64,000 bases of DNA from Citromicrobium bathyomarinum (GTDB lineage Bacteria > Pseudomonadota > Alphaproteobacteria > Sphingomonadales > Sphingomonadaceae): contig NZ_JAINWL010000001.1 of NCBI RefSeq assembly GCF_021021475.1, positions 372,001-436,000 on the forward strand, given 5' to 3'. The notes beneath the pieces were generated by a model, which ran no database searches, was not told the DNA's origin, and was given only the letters and a program-made list of their open reading frames with translations. Positions within the stretch are counted from its first letter, which is position 1, and the number at the start of each line of letters is the position of its first letter. The translations under genes and the position numbers were made by a program. Shown here piece after piece: positions 8,558-21,028 of this stretch.

Positions 8558-8955
8558 GCACGACCGAGCCCGCCCTCTTCACCTTCGTCAAACTGACGGT
8601 GGCGGATATCGACGCCGCGACCGCCTTCTTCGAAAGCGGCTTCGGCCTGACCCATGCCGACACGGTCGACACGCCGACCTTCCGCGAACACGTGATGACC
8701 GGCGCGAAGGGTTCGACCACGATCGTGCTGTTCTACTGGAAGGATGGCCGCGCGATCAACACCGGCAACGGCTACGGCCCGGTGGGCATGGTCTCGCGCG
8801 ATCTCGATGCCGACCTGGCCCGCGCCCTCGCCGCCGGAGCGAAGCAGAAGGGCGAGACCGTTCAGTTCGGCCCCGCCCGCATCGCATTCGTTCGCGCGCC
8901 CGAGGGTCATGAGATCGAGATCATGCAGATGACCGCAGCAGCCACCGCGGGCTGA
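8554..8955 (+). CDS. VOC-superfamily (glyoxalase/dioxygenase-like) protein
   Basis: Small protein of 133 residues with the beta-alpha-beta-beta-beta vicinal-oxygen-chelate fold: FTFVKLTVADIDAATAFFESG at the start, a middle TIVLFYWKDG strand and a C-terminal FVRAPEGHEIEIMQM carrying the usual Glu-type metal ligand. It could be a lyase, isomerase or dioxygenase subunit. Its start overlaps the thioesterase stop (ATGA), so the two are translationally coupled and presumably serve the same pathway. The specific reaction is unknown. Confidence 0.85.
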   Translation: MSTTEPALFTFVKLTVADIDAATAFFESGFGLTHADTVDTPTFREHVMTGAKGSTTIVLFYWKDGRAINTGNGYGPVGMVSRDLDADLARALAAGAKQKGETVQFGPARIAFVRAPEGHEIEIMQMTAAATAG

Positions 8956-9000
8956 GGAGAAGCGCGGCGCGCAAAGGCGGCGCTCCCCAATCGCCAGGCC

Positions 9001-10626
9001 CTAAAGCCCGCGTCCCTCGGGCAGCAGCCGCTGAAGCAGTTCGCGCTCTTCCCCGTCCGGGTCCTGCACCACCTGCGGATCGAGATCGAAGATCATCGTC
9101 GCGCGGGTCTGCATGTCGTAGGTCGGCCATTGCGGCAGCGCCGGGGTGTCCGGATTGCCGGTGCGCGCGAAAGCGATCCACGCATCGGCCATCAGGTCGG
9201 CCATCCGCTGCGTCTCCGCCGTATCGGGCCCGGTATAGCTGGTCGAGCGCGCGACATTGTCGAACACGAAGGCGATATCGAGCGCGTGCGGCGTCTCCAG
9301 CCGCCCACCCTCGACCGGGGTCTTCCAGTCGAGCCGGTACATGTAGACCGGAGCGGACTGCTCGCTCTTGCGCTCTGCCTGAAGCAGCGCCGTGCCGCGA
9401 TAATTGCGGAAGGTCGCGACTTGGAAGAACACGTCGCTGGCGTCGTAATCGGGGTGCGCCGCGCGCATGCCTGCGATCACCTCATCGACATCGGCACCCC
9501 CGGTAAATGCCTTGAGCTTCGCCGGAAGCTGCTCCCATGTCAGCGCGAAGTTCTCCGGACTGCCGAGGCCGCCCTGCAGGCGCATCTCGTTGTTGTTGGT
9601 GCCGACCAGCAGCGGGATGTCGGCGCTCACCGGGTTGGCATCGGGCGCGTAAGGCTGACGGGTCAGCGATCGGCCATCCACCACCGGGCGATAGAACGCG
9701 CCGCGGCTGCGCGACTTCATCATCGCGGCGATGAAGTCCTCGATCGGCATGGCAGCAAGTTCTTCCACGCTGGAGGCACCGGCAGTGGCCATCAGATCCT
9801 TCGCCAGCGGCGTGCCCACGCGCGGGGTAAAGCCTGAGAGCGACATCGAACCCGACTGCGCAATGGTGCGCTGGAACAGCCCGCGCGCACCCTCCATCGC
9901 CATCAGCGTGGAGACCTTGGCGGCACCGCCGGACTCACCGAAGATCGTTACATTATCCGGATCGCCGCCGATCGCGTCCGCATGGTCGCGCACCCATTCG
10001 AGCGCCTTGACGATGTCCAGACTGCCGAGGTTGCCGCTGTCGGCATATTTCGGATCGTCGGTCAGCCCGCCGAGGTAGGAATAGCCCAGCGCGTTCAGCC
10101 GATGGTTGAGCGTGACGACGACCACATCGCCCCGCTCGGCCAGTCGCGACCCGTCGTAGCCATTGCTCGAGCCGGAACCGGTGACGTAGCCGCCGCCGTG
10201 AAGCCAGACCATGATCGGGCGCTTCTTCCCGTCGCCAAGGCCCCGCGTCCACACGTTGAGGAACAGGCAGTCTTCGCTGGTGCCGACCGTGTTCGCCCAC
10301 GAGGCGAATACGGGCACGTCGGGCGAAGGGATCTGCGGGCATTCGCTGCCGAACCGGGCGGCCTCCAGCGGCTGCGACCACGGCTGCGGGTCCGCCGCGC
10401 GCTGGAAGCGCCGTCCCTCGGTCGATGCCGCGTAGCGAACGCCGCGGAAGACGTTGACCGTGCCGCTTGCGCCTTCGCGCGAGCCGACCACCGGGCCGTA
10501 ACTAGTCCGAAGGAGCGGTGCGCCGCCCGCCTGCGCAGCGGGCGCGTCTGCACCCGTGGTCGCGCAGGCCGACAGCCCGAGCGCAGCGGCGGTGGCAAGG
10601 CCCGCCCAAAGTTTGCGGATCGTCAT
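9001..10626 (-). CDS. Lipoprotein type-B carboxylesterase (second of three)
   Basis: Carboxylesterase of 541 residues with a lipoprotein signal (lipobox LSAC near residues 18-21), hence membrane-anchored on the periplasmic side or exported. Landmarks are VFRGVRYA, WLHGGGYV, the nucleophile in FGESGGAAK and the catalytic His in ETPHALDIAFVFDN. It lies 18 bases downstream of the DapA-like gene on the same strand, forming a two-gene unit, and converges on the VOC gene. It is related to, but clearly different from, the esterases at 1433-2851 and 12018-13601, so these are not recent duplicates. Confidence 0.94.
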   Translation of the reverse strand: MTIRKLWAGLATAAALGLSACATTGADAPAAQAGGAPLLRTSYGPVVGSREGASGTVNVFRGVRYAASTEGRRFQRAADPQPWSQPLEAARFGSECPQIPSPDVPVFASWANTVGTSEDCLFLNVWTRGLGDGKKRPIMVWLHGGGYVTGSGSSNGYDGSRLAERGDVVVVTLNHRLNALGYSYLGGLTDDPKYADSGNLGSLDIVKALEWVRDHADAIGGDPDNVTIFGESGGAAKVSTLMAMEGARGLFQRTIAQSGSMSLSGFTPRVGTPLAKDLMATAGASSVEELAAMPIEDFIAAMMKSRSRGAFYRPVVDGRSLTRQPYAPDANPVSADIPLLVGTNNNEMRLQGGLGSPENFALTWEQLPAKLKAFTGGADVDEVIAGMRAAHPDYDASDVFFQVATFRNYRGTALLQAERKSEQSAPVYMYRLDWKTPVEGGRLETPHALDIAFVFDNVARSTSYTGPDTAETQRMADLMADAWIAFARTGNPDTPALPQWPTYDMQTRATMIFDLDPQVVQDPDGEERELLQRLLPEGRGL

Positions 10627-10644
10627 TCCCCTCTCCCTCTTGTC

Positions 10645-11844
10645 TCAATCTTGCGAGTAATATGGCAGCGCGGTCAGGTCGGAGGCGCGCACGCCGCGCG
10701 CCCATGCCGCGCGCCCGACCAAGAATTGCTCCTCCGGCGCATCGGTCGGCTCGAGGCCCGACGCGCGGTAGGCCGCACGCATCGCGGCGCGCGCCCTGGC
10801 ATCGAGCACGGGGATCGCTCCGTCCGGCGCATGAGGATCAGGCGGCAGCAGCCCGCCATTGCCGCCCGAGAGCCACTGGTAATAGCGGTTGTGCTGCCAC
10901 GGATGCCCGCCCGCGCGGATGACCGGAGCCTGCATCGCGAAGAAGTGCGACAGCGCAGGCTGTATCTGCCGGGCCAGCGCATCGACCTGCGCCATGTCGC
11001 CTGCGGCAGAGGCGGCGAGCCAGCGGTTGCCGATTGGCTGCGCAGGGGTCTGCACTGCTTCGGCATTCCATTGCCCGCTCCAGTTGATGTCGAAATGACG
11101 CGCGAGCAGTGGCAGGAAATCGAGATTGACCGGCCCCATCGAAAGACGGTCGCCCAGCCGCTGGCACAGCTGCATGGTCGATGTCAGCGATACCGGCTGC
11201 GAGATCTTCACCGCCACCACGTTGTCGAGGTCGGCAATCCGGTCGTACACGTCGAGCGGCTGGCCAGCGGGCCCGAGCGCCGGAAACGCGCGCCGCCCGG
11301 TTGCGGCATAGAGCATGACCGGAAGCTGCGTGGCGGTGATCCGTTGCGCCATCAGATCGTGCAGCTGGTCGGCGCTGCTATCGGTTGGAAAAGTCGAGGC
11401 GAGCAGCACGAGTTGCACGCCCATCTCCTCCAGCGCGCCAAGCAGGCGGAGGTCCGACTCCACCTTGCCGCTGGCGATAATGCCGTGGACCGGCAGGTCA
11501 TCGCCCGCCTCGTCGATCAGGATGCGATGGAACTCCGCCCATCGTGGATCGCCGGGGAGCGTCCAGTTGATCATCGGCAGCGTGCCGGAAAAGCCCTGCG
11601 CGATCGCATGGCGCACATCGTGGCGGATCGCGTCCTCGTCCAGCGTGCGCCCGTCCTCGCGGAAGGTCGGCAGGAACAGGTTCATCAACCCGCGCAGGTT
11701 CGCCTTCGCCCACACCCGCTGGGGCGAATCGGCTCTGGGCGCGAGCCGGCCGCCAGCCGGATGCTGCGCACGCAAGGTCGACGCCGCCATCAGCGCAGCC
11801 GCCCCGGCAAGCGCACTTCGCCGCGTGATGCGCAATCGCTCCAA
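10645..11844 (-). CDS. Tat-exported dihydrodipicolinate synthase-family lyase
   Basis: Member of the DapA/NAL superfamily, class I aldolase-type lyases that form a Schiff base with pyruvate or related keto acids. The Schiff-base Lys is seen in DNVVAVKIS and the conserved Tyr in VMLYAA; LRGLMNLFLPTF opens the barrel. The protein has about 399 residues, longer than typical DapA (about 300), because of a Tat signal (RITRRSALAGAAAL) and a C-terminal extension. The start is set at TTG 11844, eight bases after GGGAGAGGCAGG; GTG 11874 has no ribosome binding site. Export of a DapA-family enzyme is unusual. It is co-transcribed with the esterase at 9001-10626. Confidence 0.8.
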   Translation of the reverse strand: MERLRITRRSALAGAAALMAASTLRAQHPAGGRLAPRADSPQRVWAKANLRGLMNLFLPTFREDGRTLDEDAIRHDVRHAIAQGFSGTLPMINWTLPGDPRWAEFHRILIDEAGDDLPVHGIIASGKVESDLRLLGALEEMGVQLVLLASTFPTDSSADQLHDLMAQRITATQLPVMLYAATGRRAFPALGPAGQPLDVYDRIADLDNVVAVKISQPVSLTSTMQLCQRLGDRLSMGPVNLDFLPLLARHFDINWSGQWNAEAVQTPAQPIGNRWLAASAAGDMAQVDALARQIQPALSHFFAMQAPVIRAGGHPWQHNRYYQWLSGGNGGLLPPDPHAPDGAIPVLDARARAAMRAAYRASGLEPTDAPEEQFLVGRAAWARGVRASDLTALPYYSQD

Positions 11845-11975
11845 GTCCTGCCTCTCCCACTCATCGAACCACACATATCAAGGAACCGGGCATTTGAACG
11901 AAAACCATTCACCTTACTTACCCGGACCTTGCAGGCATACCGCATTTACGAAAAGGGCTTAACACGCAAGTCCAA

Positions 11976-11994
11976 TTGGTTCTAGTGTCAGCGC
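11976..11994 (+). promoter_or_regulatory. Candidate locus operator, copy D
   Basis: TTGGTTCTAGTGTCAGCGC, 23 bases before the third esterase start and inside the divergent gap with the DapA-like gene. It matches 14 of 19 positions of 4716-4734 and 13 of 19 of 7560-7578. Confidence 0.35.
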
Positions 11995-12017
11995 AAACGA
12001 CAAAGGGAGACTCGGGG

Positions 12018-13601
12018 ATGATGACGCGGCGACAGACACTCGGATCGGCACTCGCGCTCGGCGCTACCGCCATGGCGCGGCCAGCATTCGCGGCGGGCAT
12101 GTTCCCGATCGTGGAGACGGCGCAGGGCAAGCTGCGCGGCCTGGAATCGGGCGGGGTCTCGATCTTCCGGGGCGTGAGCTATGCTGCCGACACGAGCGGC
12201 GCGAACCGCTTCATGCCGCCGCAACCGGTCGAGCCCTGGGCGGGCGTGCGCTATGCGCTGCACTGGACCGACGTCGCCCCGCAAATCCCGGGCGACCGTC
12301 GTCATGTTTATGCCGACCTGATCATGGTCGATCGCAATCCCTCAGGGATGGGGGAGGACAACCTCTCGCTCAACCTGTGGTCGCCCGGGCTCGATCCCAA
12401 TGCGAAGAAGCCGGTGATCGTCGTGCTGCACGGGGGCGGGTTCTACTCCGGCTCGGGCAACTCGGTCGGCATGGACGGGGAGGCGATGGCGCGCTTCACC
12501 GACAGCGTGGTTATCGCGATCAACCATCGCCTCGGCGCGTTCGGCTTCCTCCACCTCGCCGAGTTCGGGGGCGAGGAGTTCGCCACCTCGGGCACGGTGG
12601 GGATGCAGGACATCGTCGCCGCGCTGGGCTGGGTGCGCGAGAATGTCGCGGCGTTCGGCGGCGATCCGGACCGCGTGCTCGTCTATGGCCAGTCGGGCGG
12701 CGGGGCAAAGACCAGCGTGCTGATGGCGATGCCCGGCGGCAAGGGCCTGTTCCACCGCGCGGGCGTGATGAGCGGCTCCGCCCTGCGGATGATGCCGCCC
12801 GAAATGGCGAGCGCGACCGCGAAACGGCTGATGGGCGCGCTCGACATCGCACCCGCCGATTTCCGCAAGCTGCAGGAGGTGCCGTGGACCACCCTCCTCG
12901 AAACGCAGGCCAAGCTGGAGGCCGCGGACCGCGCCAAGGGCGAGGCACCGCGATCCTTCGCGCCAGTCGTCGACGGGATCGCCCTGCCCCGGCACCCGTG
13001 GGACCCGGATGCGCCGGATGTATCCGCCGACGTCCCCATGATCGTGTCCTCCGTGCTCGACGAGCGGGCCTACCGCATGGGCGACTTCGCGATGGACGAG
13101 GCGCGTCTTACGGAGTTCGCCCGCAAGCACCTGGGTGACAGGGCCGCCGAAGCGGTTGCCGCCTATCGCGCGGAAGACCCGGACGCCCCGCCCTTCCTGC
13201 TCGCCGCGCGGCTCGAATCCGACCTTACCTTCCGCAAATCGGCCTTCGCGCAGGCCGAGCTCAAGGCGAAGCAGGGCGGCGCGCCGGTCTGGACCTACCT
13301 CTGGACCCAGCCGAGCCCGGCGGCGGACGGCCGCTTCGGCGCGGTCCACGGGATCGACGTCGCGCCCAGCCTCTACAACACACGCGGCGCGCTCAACGGC
13401 TCGAGCAAGGAGGCCAACACGCTCGCCGCCGCCATCGCATCGAGCTGGGCGGCCTTCGCTGCCAATGGCGACCCGAACAACGAGCGCATGCCCGAATGGA
13501 AGCCCTACTCCCCGCCCGAGCGCACGACGCTGATCTTCGACGAAGACCTCCGGGTGGAGAGCGATCCGCGCGCCAGCTTCCGCCAATACTGGAAGCCCTG
13601 A
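12018..13601 (+). CDS. Tat-exported type-B carboxylesterase (third of three)
   Basis: Carboxylesterase of 527 residues beginning with a twin-arginine signal (MMTRRQTLGSALALG, cleaved near ARPAFA). Motifs are IFRGVSYA, VLHGGGFY, the nucleophile in YGQSGGGAKTS and the late His in AVHGIDVAPSLYN. Start ATG 12018 has GGGAGA upstream. It is divergent from the DapA-like/esterase unit and followed immediately by the inverted copy of the 30-bp repeat. Three esterases using three export routes (Sec, lipobox, Tat) in one locus suggest stepwise attack on a multi-ester substrate or different compartments. Confidence 0.93.
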   Translation: MMTRRQTLGSALALGATAMARPAFAAGMFPIVETAQGKLRGLESGGVSIFRGVSYAADTSGANRFMPPQPVEPWAGVRYALHWTDVAPQIPGDRRHVYADLIMVDRNPSGMGEDNLSLNLWSPGLDPNAKKPVIVVLHGGGFYSGSGNSVGMDGEAMARFTDSVVIAINHRLGAFGFLHLAEFGGEEFATSGTVGMQDIVAALGWVRENVAAFGGDPDRVLVYGQSGGGAKTSVLMAMPGGKGLFHRAGVMSGSALRMMPPEMASATAKRLMGALDIAPADFRKLQEVPWTTLLETQAKLEAADRAKGEAPRSFAPVVDGIALPRHPWDPDAPDVSADVPMIVSSVLDERAYRMGDFAMDEARLTEFARKHLGDRAAEAVAAYRAEDPDAPPFLLAARLESDLTFRKSAFAQAELKAKQGGAPVWTYLWTQPSPAADGRFGAVHGIDVAPSLYNTRGALNGSSKEANTLAAAIASSWAAFAANGDPNNERMPEWKPYSPPERTTLIFDEDLRVESDPRASFRQYWKP

Positions 13602-13608
13602 AGCCCTT

Positions 13609-13638
13609 AGCCTGACACACCTGACACACTGTCCAGGG
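13609..13638 (-). repeat. 30-bp dispersed repeat, copy 2 (inverted)
   Basis: Exact reverse complement of 3112-3141. It begins eight bases after the third esterase stop. The adjoining 13636-13659 forms an eight-base-pair hairpin (GGGGAGAG with CTCTCCCC), without a U-run, which may help end esterase transcription. Confidence 0.8.
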
Positions 13639-13784
13639 GAGAGAAAACTGTCTCTCCCCACGGGCAGGCCGGGGAACCCTGGCGGCATGTCAAAGAGCAG
13701 CTTCGGCTCTAGCGCGACGAGGCGATGTAGGACAGCGTCCCACCCCGCCCGGAGGCAAACTAGCCGGCATCGATCGTCAGGCCA

Positions 13785-16069
<2,285 letters not shown>

Positions 16070-16073
<4 letters not shown>

Positions 16074-17104
16074 TGGGTCATGTCGAGGACGACGCGCCCC
16101 TCGATCTGGCCCTGCCGCATCCGGTCGAACACCGCATTGATGTCGTCCAGACCGGCGGTCGAAATCGTCGCCTTGACCTTGCCATCGGCGGCGAAGTCGA
16201 GCGATTCCTGAAGGTCCAGCCGCGTGCCCACGATCGAGCCGCGCACCGTGATGCCGTTCAGAACCATGCCGAAGATGTTGAGCGGGAAATCGCCCGGCGG
16301 CAGACCATTGAGCGCAAGCGTACCACCGCGCCCGACCATGCCGACCGCCTGTTCGAACGCTTTCTCGCTCACCGCGGTCACCAGCGCGCCACGCGCGCCG
16401 CCGCCGGTCAGACGCTTTACCGTCGCTGCAGGGTCATTGTCGGTCCGCGCGTTCACGGTCTCCACCGCGCCGAGCTTGCGCGCCAGTTCGAGCTTGGCAT
16501 CGTCCACATCGACCGCGACCACGTTCATCCCCATCGCGACTGCATATTGCACCGCCATGTGGCCGAGCCCGCCGATGCCGGAGATCACCACCGCATCGCC
16601 CGGCTTGGTCTCGGTCATCTTCAGGCCCTTGTAGACCGTCACGCCCGCGCACAGCACCGGCGCGATCTCGTTGAAGCCGACATTGTCGGGCAGGTGGCCG
16701 ACATAGTTGGGGTCGGCCAGAACATAGTCAGCGAACCCGCCATTGACCGAATAGCCGGTGTTGAGCTGGCTCTCGCACAGCGTTTCCCACCCGCCGAGGC
16801 AGTGGGTGCAGTGGCCGCAGGCGGTGTAGAGCCAGGGCACGCCGACCCGGTCGCCTTCCTTCACGTGGGTCACGCCCTTGCCCACGGCAGAGACGAAGCC
16901 CACGCCTTCATGGCCTGGAATGAAGGGCGGCTCGGGCTTAACCGGCCAGTCGCCTTCGGCGGCATGCAGATCGGTGTGGCACACGCCCGAGGCCTGGATC
17001 GCCACCTGGATCATGCCTGGCGCGACTTCGGGCACCGGCACTTCCTCGATCCGCAGCGGCTCGCCAAAGGCGCGGACAACCGCGGCTTTCATGGTCTTGC
17101 TCAT
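16070..17104 (-). CDS. adhP: Zinc-dependent alcohol dehydrogenase AdhP
   Basis: Medium-chain NAD-dependent alcohol dehydrogenase of 344 residues, oxidising ethanol and other primary alcohols to aldehydes. Catalytic zinc ligands lie in [14 protein letters not shown] and PGHEGVG. The structural-zinc cysteines lie in [17 protein letters not shown]. The nucleotide-binding motif is [13 protein letters not shown]. Middle gene of the operon: 87 bases after the aldehyde dehydrogenase and overlapping the DUF779-Acs start by ATGA. AdhP is well recognised by full-length similarity pattern; substrate range is inferred. Confidence 0.93.
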
Positions 17105-17190
17105 GACAATTCTCCTGAGTCTTCACTTCTGGAGGGCGCTGCGAAGGGCATGCGTCGCAGCGCCCGAGGGGGGAGGGAGAGGGAAGCGCC

Positions 17191-18711
<1,521 letters not shown>

Positions 18712-18811
18712 CAGTTGATCCTCTCGAAAGTGCCGGGTGCTCCCGGTCGTGAGGATGATGGTTCCTTGAAAAGCCCGTGCTGGAAAGGGCGGGCGGGCGG
18801 ATCGTCGGCGC

Positions 18812-18835
18812 AACTGTCTCGCTATCGAGACAGTT
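18812..18835. promoter_or_regulatory. Perfect palindromic operator/activator site of the alcohol operon
   Basis: Arms AACTGTCTCG (18812-18821) and CGAGACAGTT (18826-18835) are perfect inverted repeats of ten bases around a CTAT spacer. The site lies about 100 bases upstream of the aldehyde dehydrogenase start and just after the regulator stop. The spacing and symmetry fit a dimeric Fis-type helix-turn-helix protein such as the adjacent AcoR-like regulator. Confidence 0.75.
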
Positions 18836-18850
18836 CTGGAGCTGGCTGTG

Positions 18851-19816
18851 TCAGCCGCGTGCCAGCCCCACCTTTTCCATCCGCCGATAGAGCGTCGCGC
18901 GCCCGATGCCGAGCGCCTTTGCCGCCCGTGTGGCATTGCCATCGGCCTGCGCCAGCGCGCGCCGCAGCACCGCACGCTCCGAGTCGCGGAACGATGCGGA
19001 GTCCTCTCCGCCGAGGATTTCCGCCGCGCTGCGCGATCCGGTCAGGCAGTCGTCCGACAGGTTGAGGCGATGGCGTGCGGCATAGGTCGCGCCGATCACC
19101 AGATCGTCGCGGTCGACCGCCAGCAGCGCCGCATCGCCGCCCGGCAGGTTGGCATCGATGATCCGGTGCCCTTCGAAGAACTTGCGGAACACGCCGCTTT
19201 CGATCCTGCGCGCGGCATCCTGCACGATCTTCTGGACCAGCGCGCCCATCGCCGCGCTGTGATCGTCGCGGCAATTGGAGATGTCGAGCGCGCCCACGAG
19301 CCGTCCCGCCGCATCGCGCACCGGCGCGTCCATGCAGCTGATGCCGATATTGCGGGAGGCGAAATGTTCGTCGCGGTGGATCGTGACCGGCCGCCCTTCG
19401 ACAAGACAGGTGCCGATCCCGTTGGTCCCTTCGCGGCTTTCGCTCCACACGCCGCCCGGGGTCAGCCCGACCTGGTCGAACATTGCCCGGTCGCCCGTCT
19501 GGCTTCGCGATTCGAGGATGACGCCGTCCTTGTCCGACAGCATGATCGCGCAGCCGGTGGCGGCGACGGTCTGGAACAGCTGGTCGAGCAGCGGCCGCGC
19601 CACCTCCAGCATCAGGCCGTGGCGTTCGCGCCGCTGCGTAAGCTCGCTGCCGGAAACAAGCTCCCGCCCCTGGTCGGCCCCCGCATCGAGCCCGTACTTG
19701 AGGCCCGAACGACACCAGCTGGCCGCAACAAACGATTGCGCGGCGCTGGAAGAAGAGTGCAGGACCTTCTCGACCGAGTCTTCGTGCTCGACTGCCATGG
19801 CGCACACGTACCGCAT
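18851..19816 (-). CDS. AcoR-like GAF-Fis regulator lacking AAA+ domain
   Basis: Transcription regulator of 321 residues. The N-terminal sensor region resembles AcoR-type activators ([13 protein letters not shown] near residues 33-45), and a GAF domain spans roughly 75-200 with [18 protein letters not shown] and [17 protein letters not shown]. The C-terminal Fis-type helix-turn-helix is [20 protein letters not shown]. Classical AcoR relatives have about 230 residues of sigma-54-interacting AAA+ ATPase between these parts, including GAFTGA; none is present, so it cannot open sigma-54 promoters by the usual mechanism. It is located directly upstream of the alcohol operon and its palindrome, and is likely the operon regulator. 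An ATG at 19798 is an alternative start. Confidence 0.88.
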   Translation of the reverse strand: MRYVCAMAVEHEDSVEKVLHSSSSAAQSFVAASWCRSGLKYGLDAGADQGRELVSGSELTQRRERHGLMLEVARPLLDQLFQTVAATGCAIMLSDKDGVILESRSQTGDRAMFDQVGLTPGGVWSESREGTNGIGTCLVEGRPVTIHRDEHFASRNIGISCMDAPVRDAAGRLVGALDISNCRDDHSAAMGALVQKIVQDAARRIESGVFRKFFEGHRIIDANLPGGDAALLAVDRDDLVIGATYAARHRLNLSDDCLTGSRSAAEILGGEDSASFRDSERAVLRRALAQADGNATRAAKALGIGRATLYRRMEKVGLARG

Positions 19817-19919
19817 TTCGATCGCCTTGGCGACTTATGACGTTGTCATGAACCTCGGATAGGGCGGAGGAATGGGGTTCGAGTGCGCCCCCATATCTTC
19901 ATGGTGCCGCTGCCCCTAC

Positions 19920-20314
19920 CTAGAACCGCACTTCGACATGCACGTCCACCGATGGCTGCGCTGCGATTGCGACCCGATGCTGGTGCGGTAGCCCGTCCCG
20001 ATTTTCCAGCCACCAGCCATTTGCAGATCGAGCAGCAGGCTGACTTCGAGATTGTGCCGCGCGGTGCGTCCGGCGAGGGTCGAATAGCTCCGCCATCCGA
20101 GGTTCGCATATCCGAGCAACATGCTTGAGCGGCCTGCTAAGTCATAGCCGTACTCCCCGCGCAATTCGGGCCGCAGCAGACCGATGGGCAGCTCTATCGT
20201 GTCGCACGCCCGCAGCCCCAGATTGGCGGAGAGACTGTCCACCCGCTGGTCGCCATAGGCGAGGCTGTAGGCCCCGGCGTCGAATTCGGTGAAATAGCCA
20301 GTCGTCTTGGCCAA
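19920..20314 (-). pseudogene. Frameshifted autotransporter beta-domain remnant
   Basis: The reading frame after the tRNA encodes an autotransporter-type barrel end: FDAGAYSLAYGDQ, RVDSLSANLGLRA, LLRPELRGEYGYDLAG and WKIGTGYRTSIGSQSQ. It has no start and no passenger. Near 19945-19960 the frame must shift, because the typical outer-membrane C-terminus VDVHVEVRF followed by TAG (ending 19920) is encoded in the neighbouring frame. It begins immediately after the CCA of tRNA-Ser, which suggests truncation by an event at the tRNA 3' end. No function is expected. Confidence 0.8.
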
Positions 20315-20404
<90 letters not shown>

Positions 20405-20585
20405 GCAAAAAAGGGGTGCACGGCAGCGCAGGCAATGCGCGTGCCGGAGGGCCGGGAGGGCGCAGCTAGCCTAATGCGCGGGCGCTGCCAAGCCCCTCTT
20501 GCTACGCACCTGTATGAAGCCCGATTCTCGCCCGGCGCACCGCTGCCCATTGTGCCGCGCCCCCCGGACATCTATCTTGTCACGA

Positions 20586-20966
20586 ATGCCGCTTTCGCAG
20601 TTCTTTTCCCACCAGGCCGGCCGCCAGATCGAAGTGCCGTTCAAGCGCCAGGCGCGCTTTGGCGTCGGTGACGTGGTGCGCCACAAAATGTTCGATTTCC
20701 GGGGCGTGGTGTTCGACATCGACCCAACCTTCGCCAACAGCGAGGAATGGTACGAGGCGATTCCCGAACAGATTCGCCCCGAACGCGATCAGCCGTACTA
20801 CCACCTCTTCGCCGAAAGCGACGATGCGTACTACGTGGCCTATGTCAGCCAGCAGAACCTTGTCGGCGATGGGACCGGCGGCCCGGTCGACCATCCCAAT
20901 ATCGACGAGATGTTCGATGAATTCGCCGACGGCCGCTACCAGATGCGCCGGGGCATGACCCACTGA
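20586..20966 (+). CDS. hspQ: Heat shock protein HspQ (YccV-like)
   Basis: Small SH3-like YccV-fold protein of 126 residues. In enterobacteria HspQ modulates Lon specificity, and YccV was described as binding hemimethylated DNA. Core features are ARFGVGDVVRHKMFDFRGVV, FDIDPTFAN, QPYYHLFAE and YVSQQNL, ending with DHPNIDEMFDEF. The ATG at 20586 is preferred because the frame upstream lacks family similarity; its ribosome binding site is weak. It stands alone between the tRNA and the ABC permease. Confidence 0.88.
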   Translation: MPLSQFFSHQAGRQIEVPFKRQARFGVGDVVRHKMFDFRGVVFDIDPTFANSEEWYEAIPEQIRPERDQPYYHLFAESDDAYYVAYVSQQNLVGDGTGGPVDHPNIDEMFDEFADGRYQMRRGMTH

Positions 20967-21028
20967 GGCTGGAGCGCCGGAGTGTCAGCCCTCCGGTCCG
21001 CCTTCGTTCACCGGGATAGTACGTCCGG

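Noticed and set aside
18712-18811. Possible sigma-54 promoter for the ALDH operon
   Set aside because: Only loose matches to the -24/-12 consensus at poor spacing; the regulator lacks the AAA+ domain needed for sigma-54.
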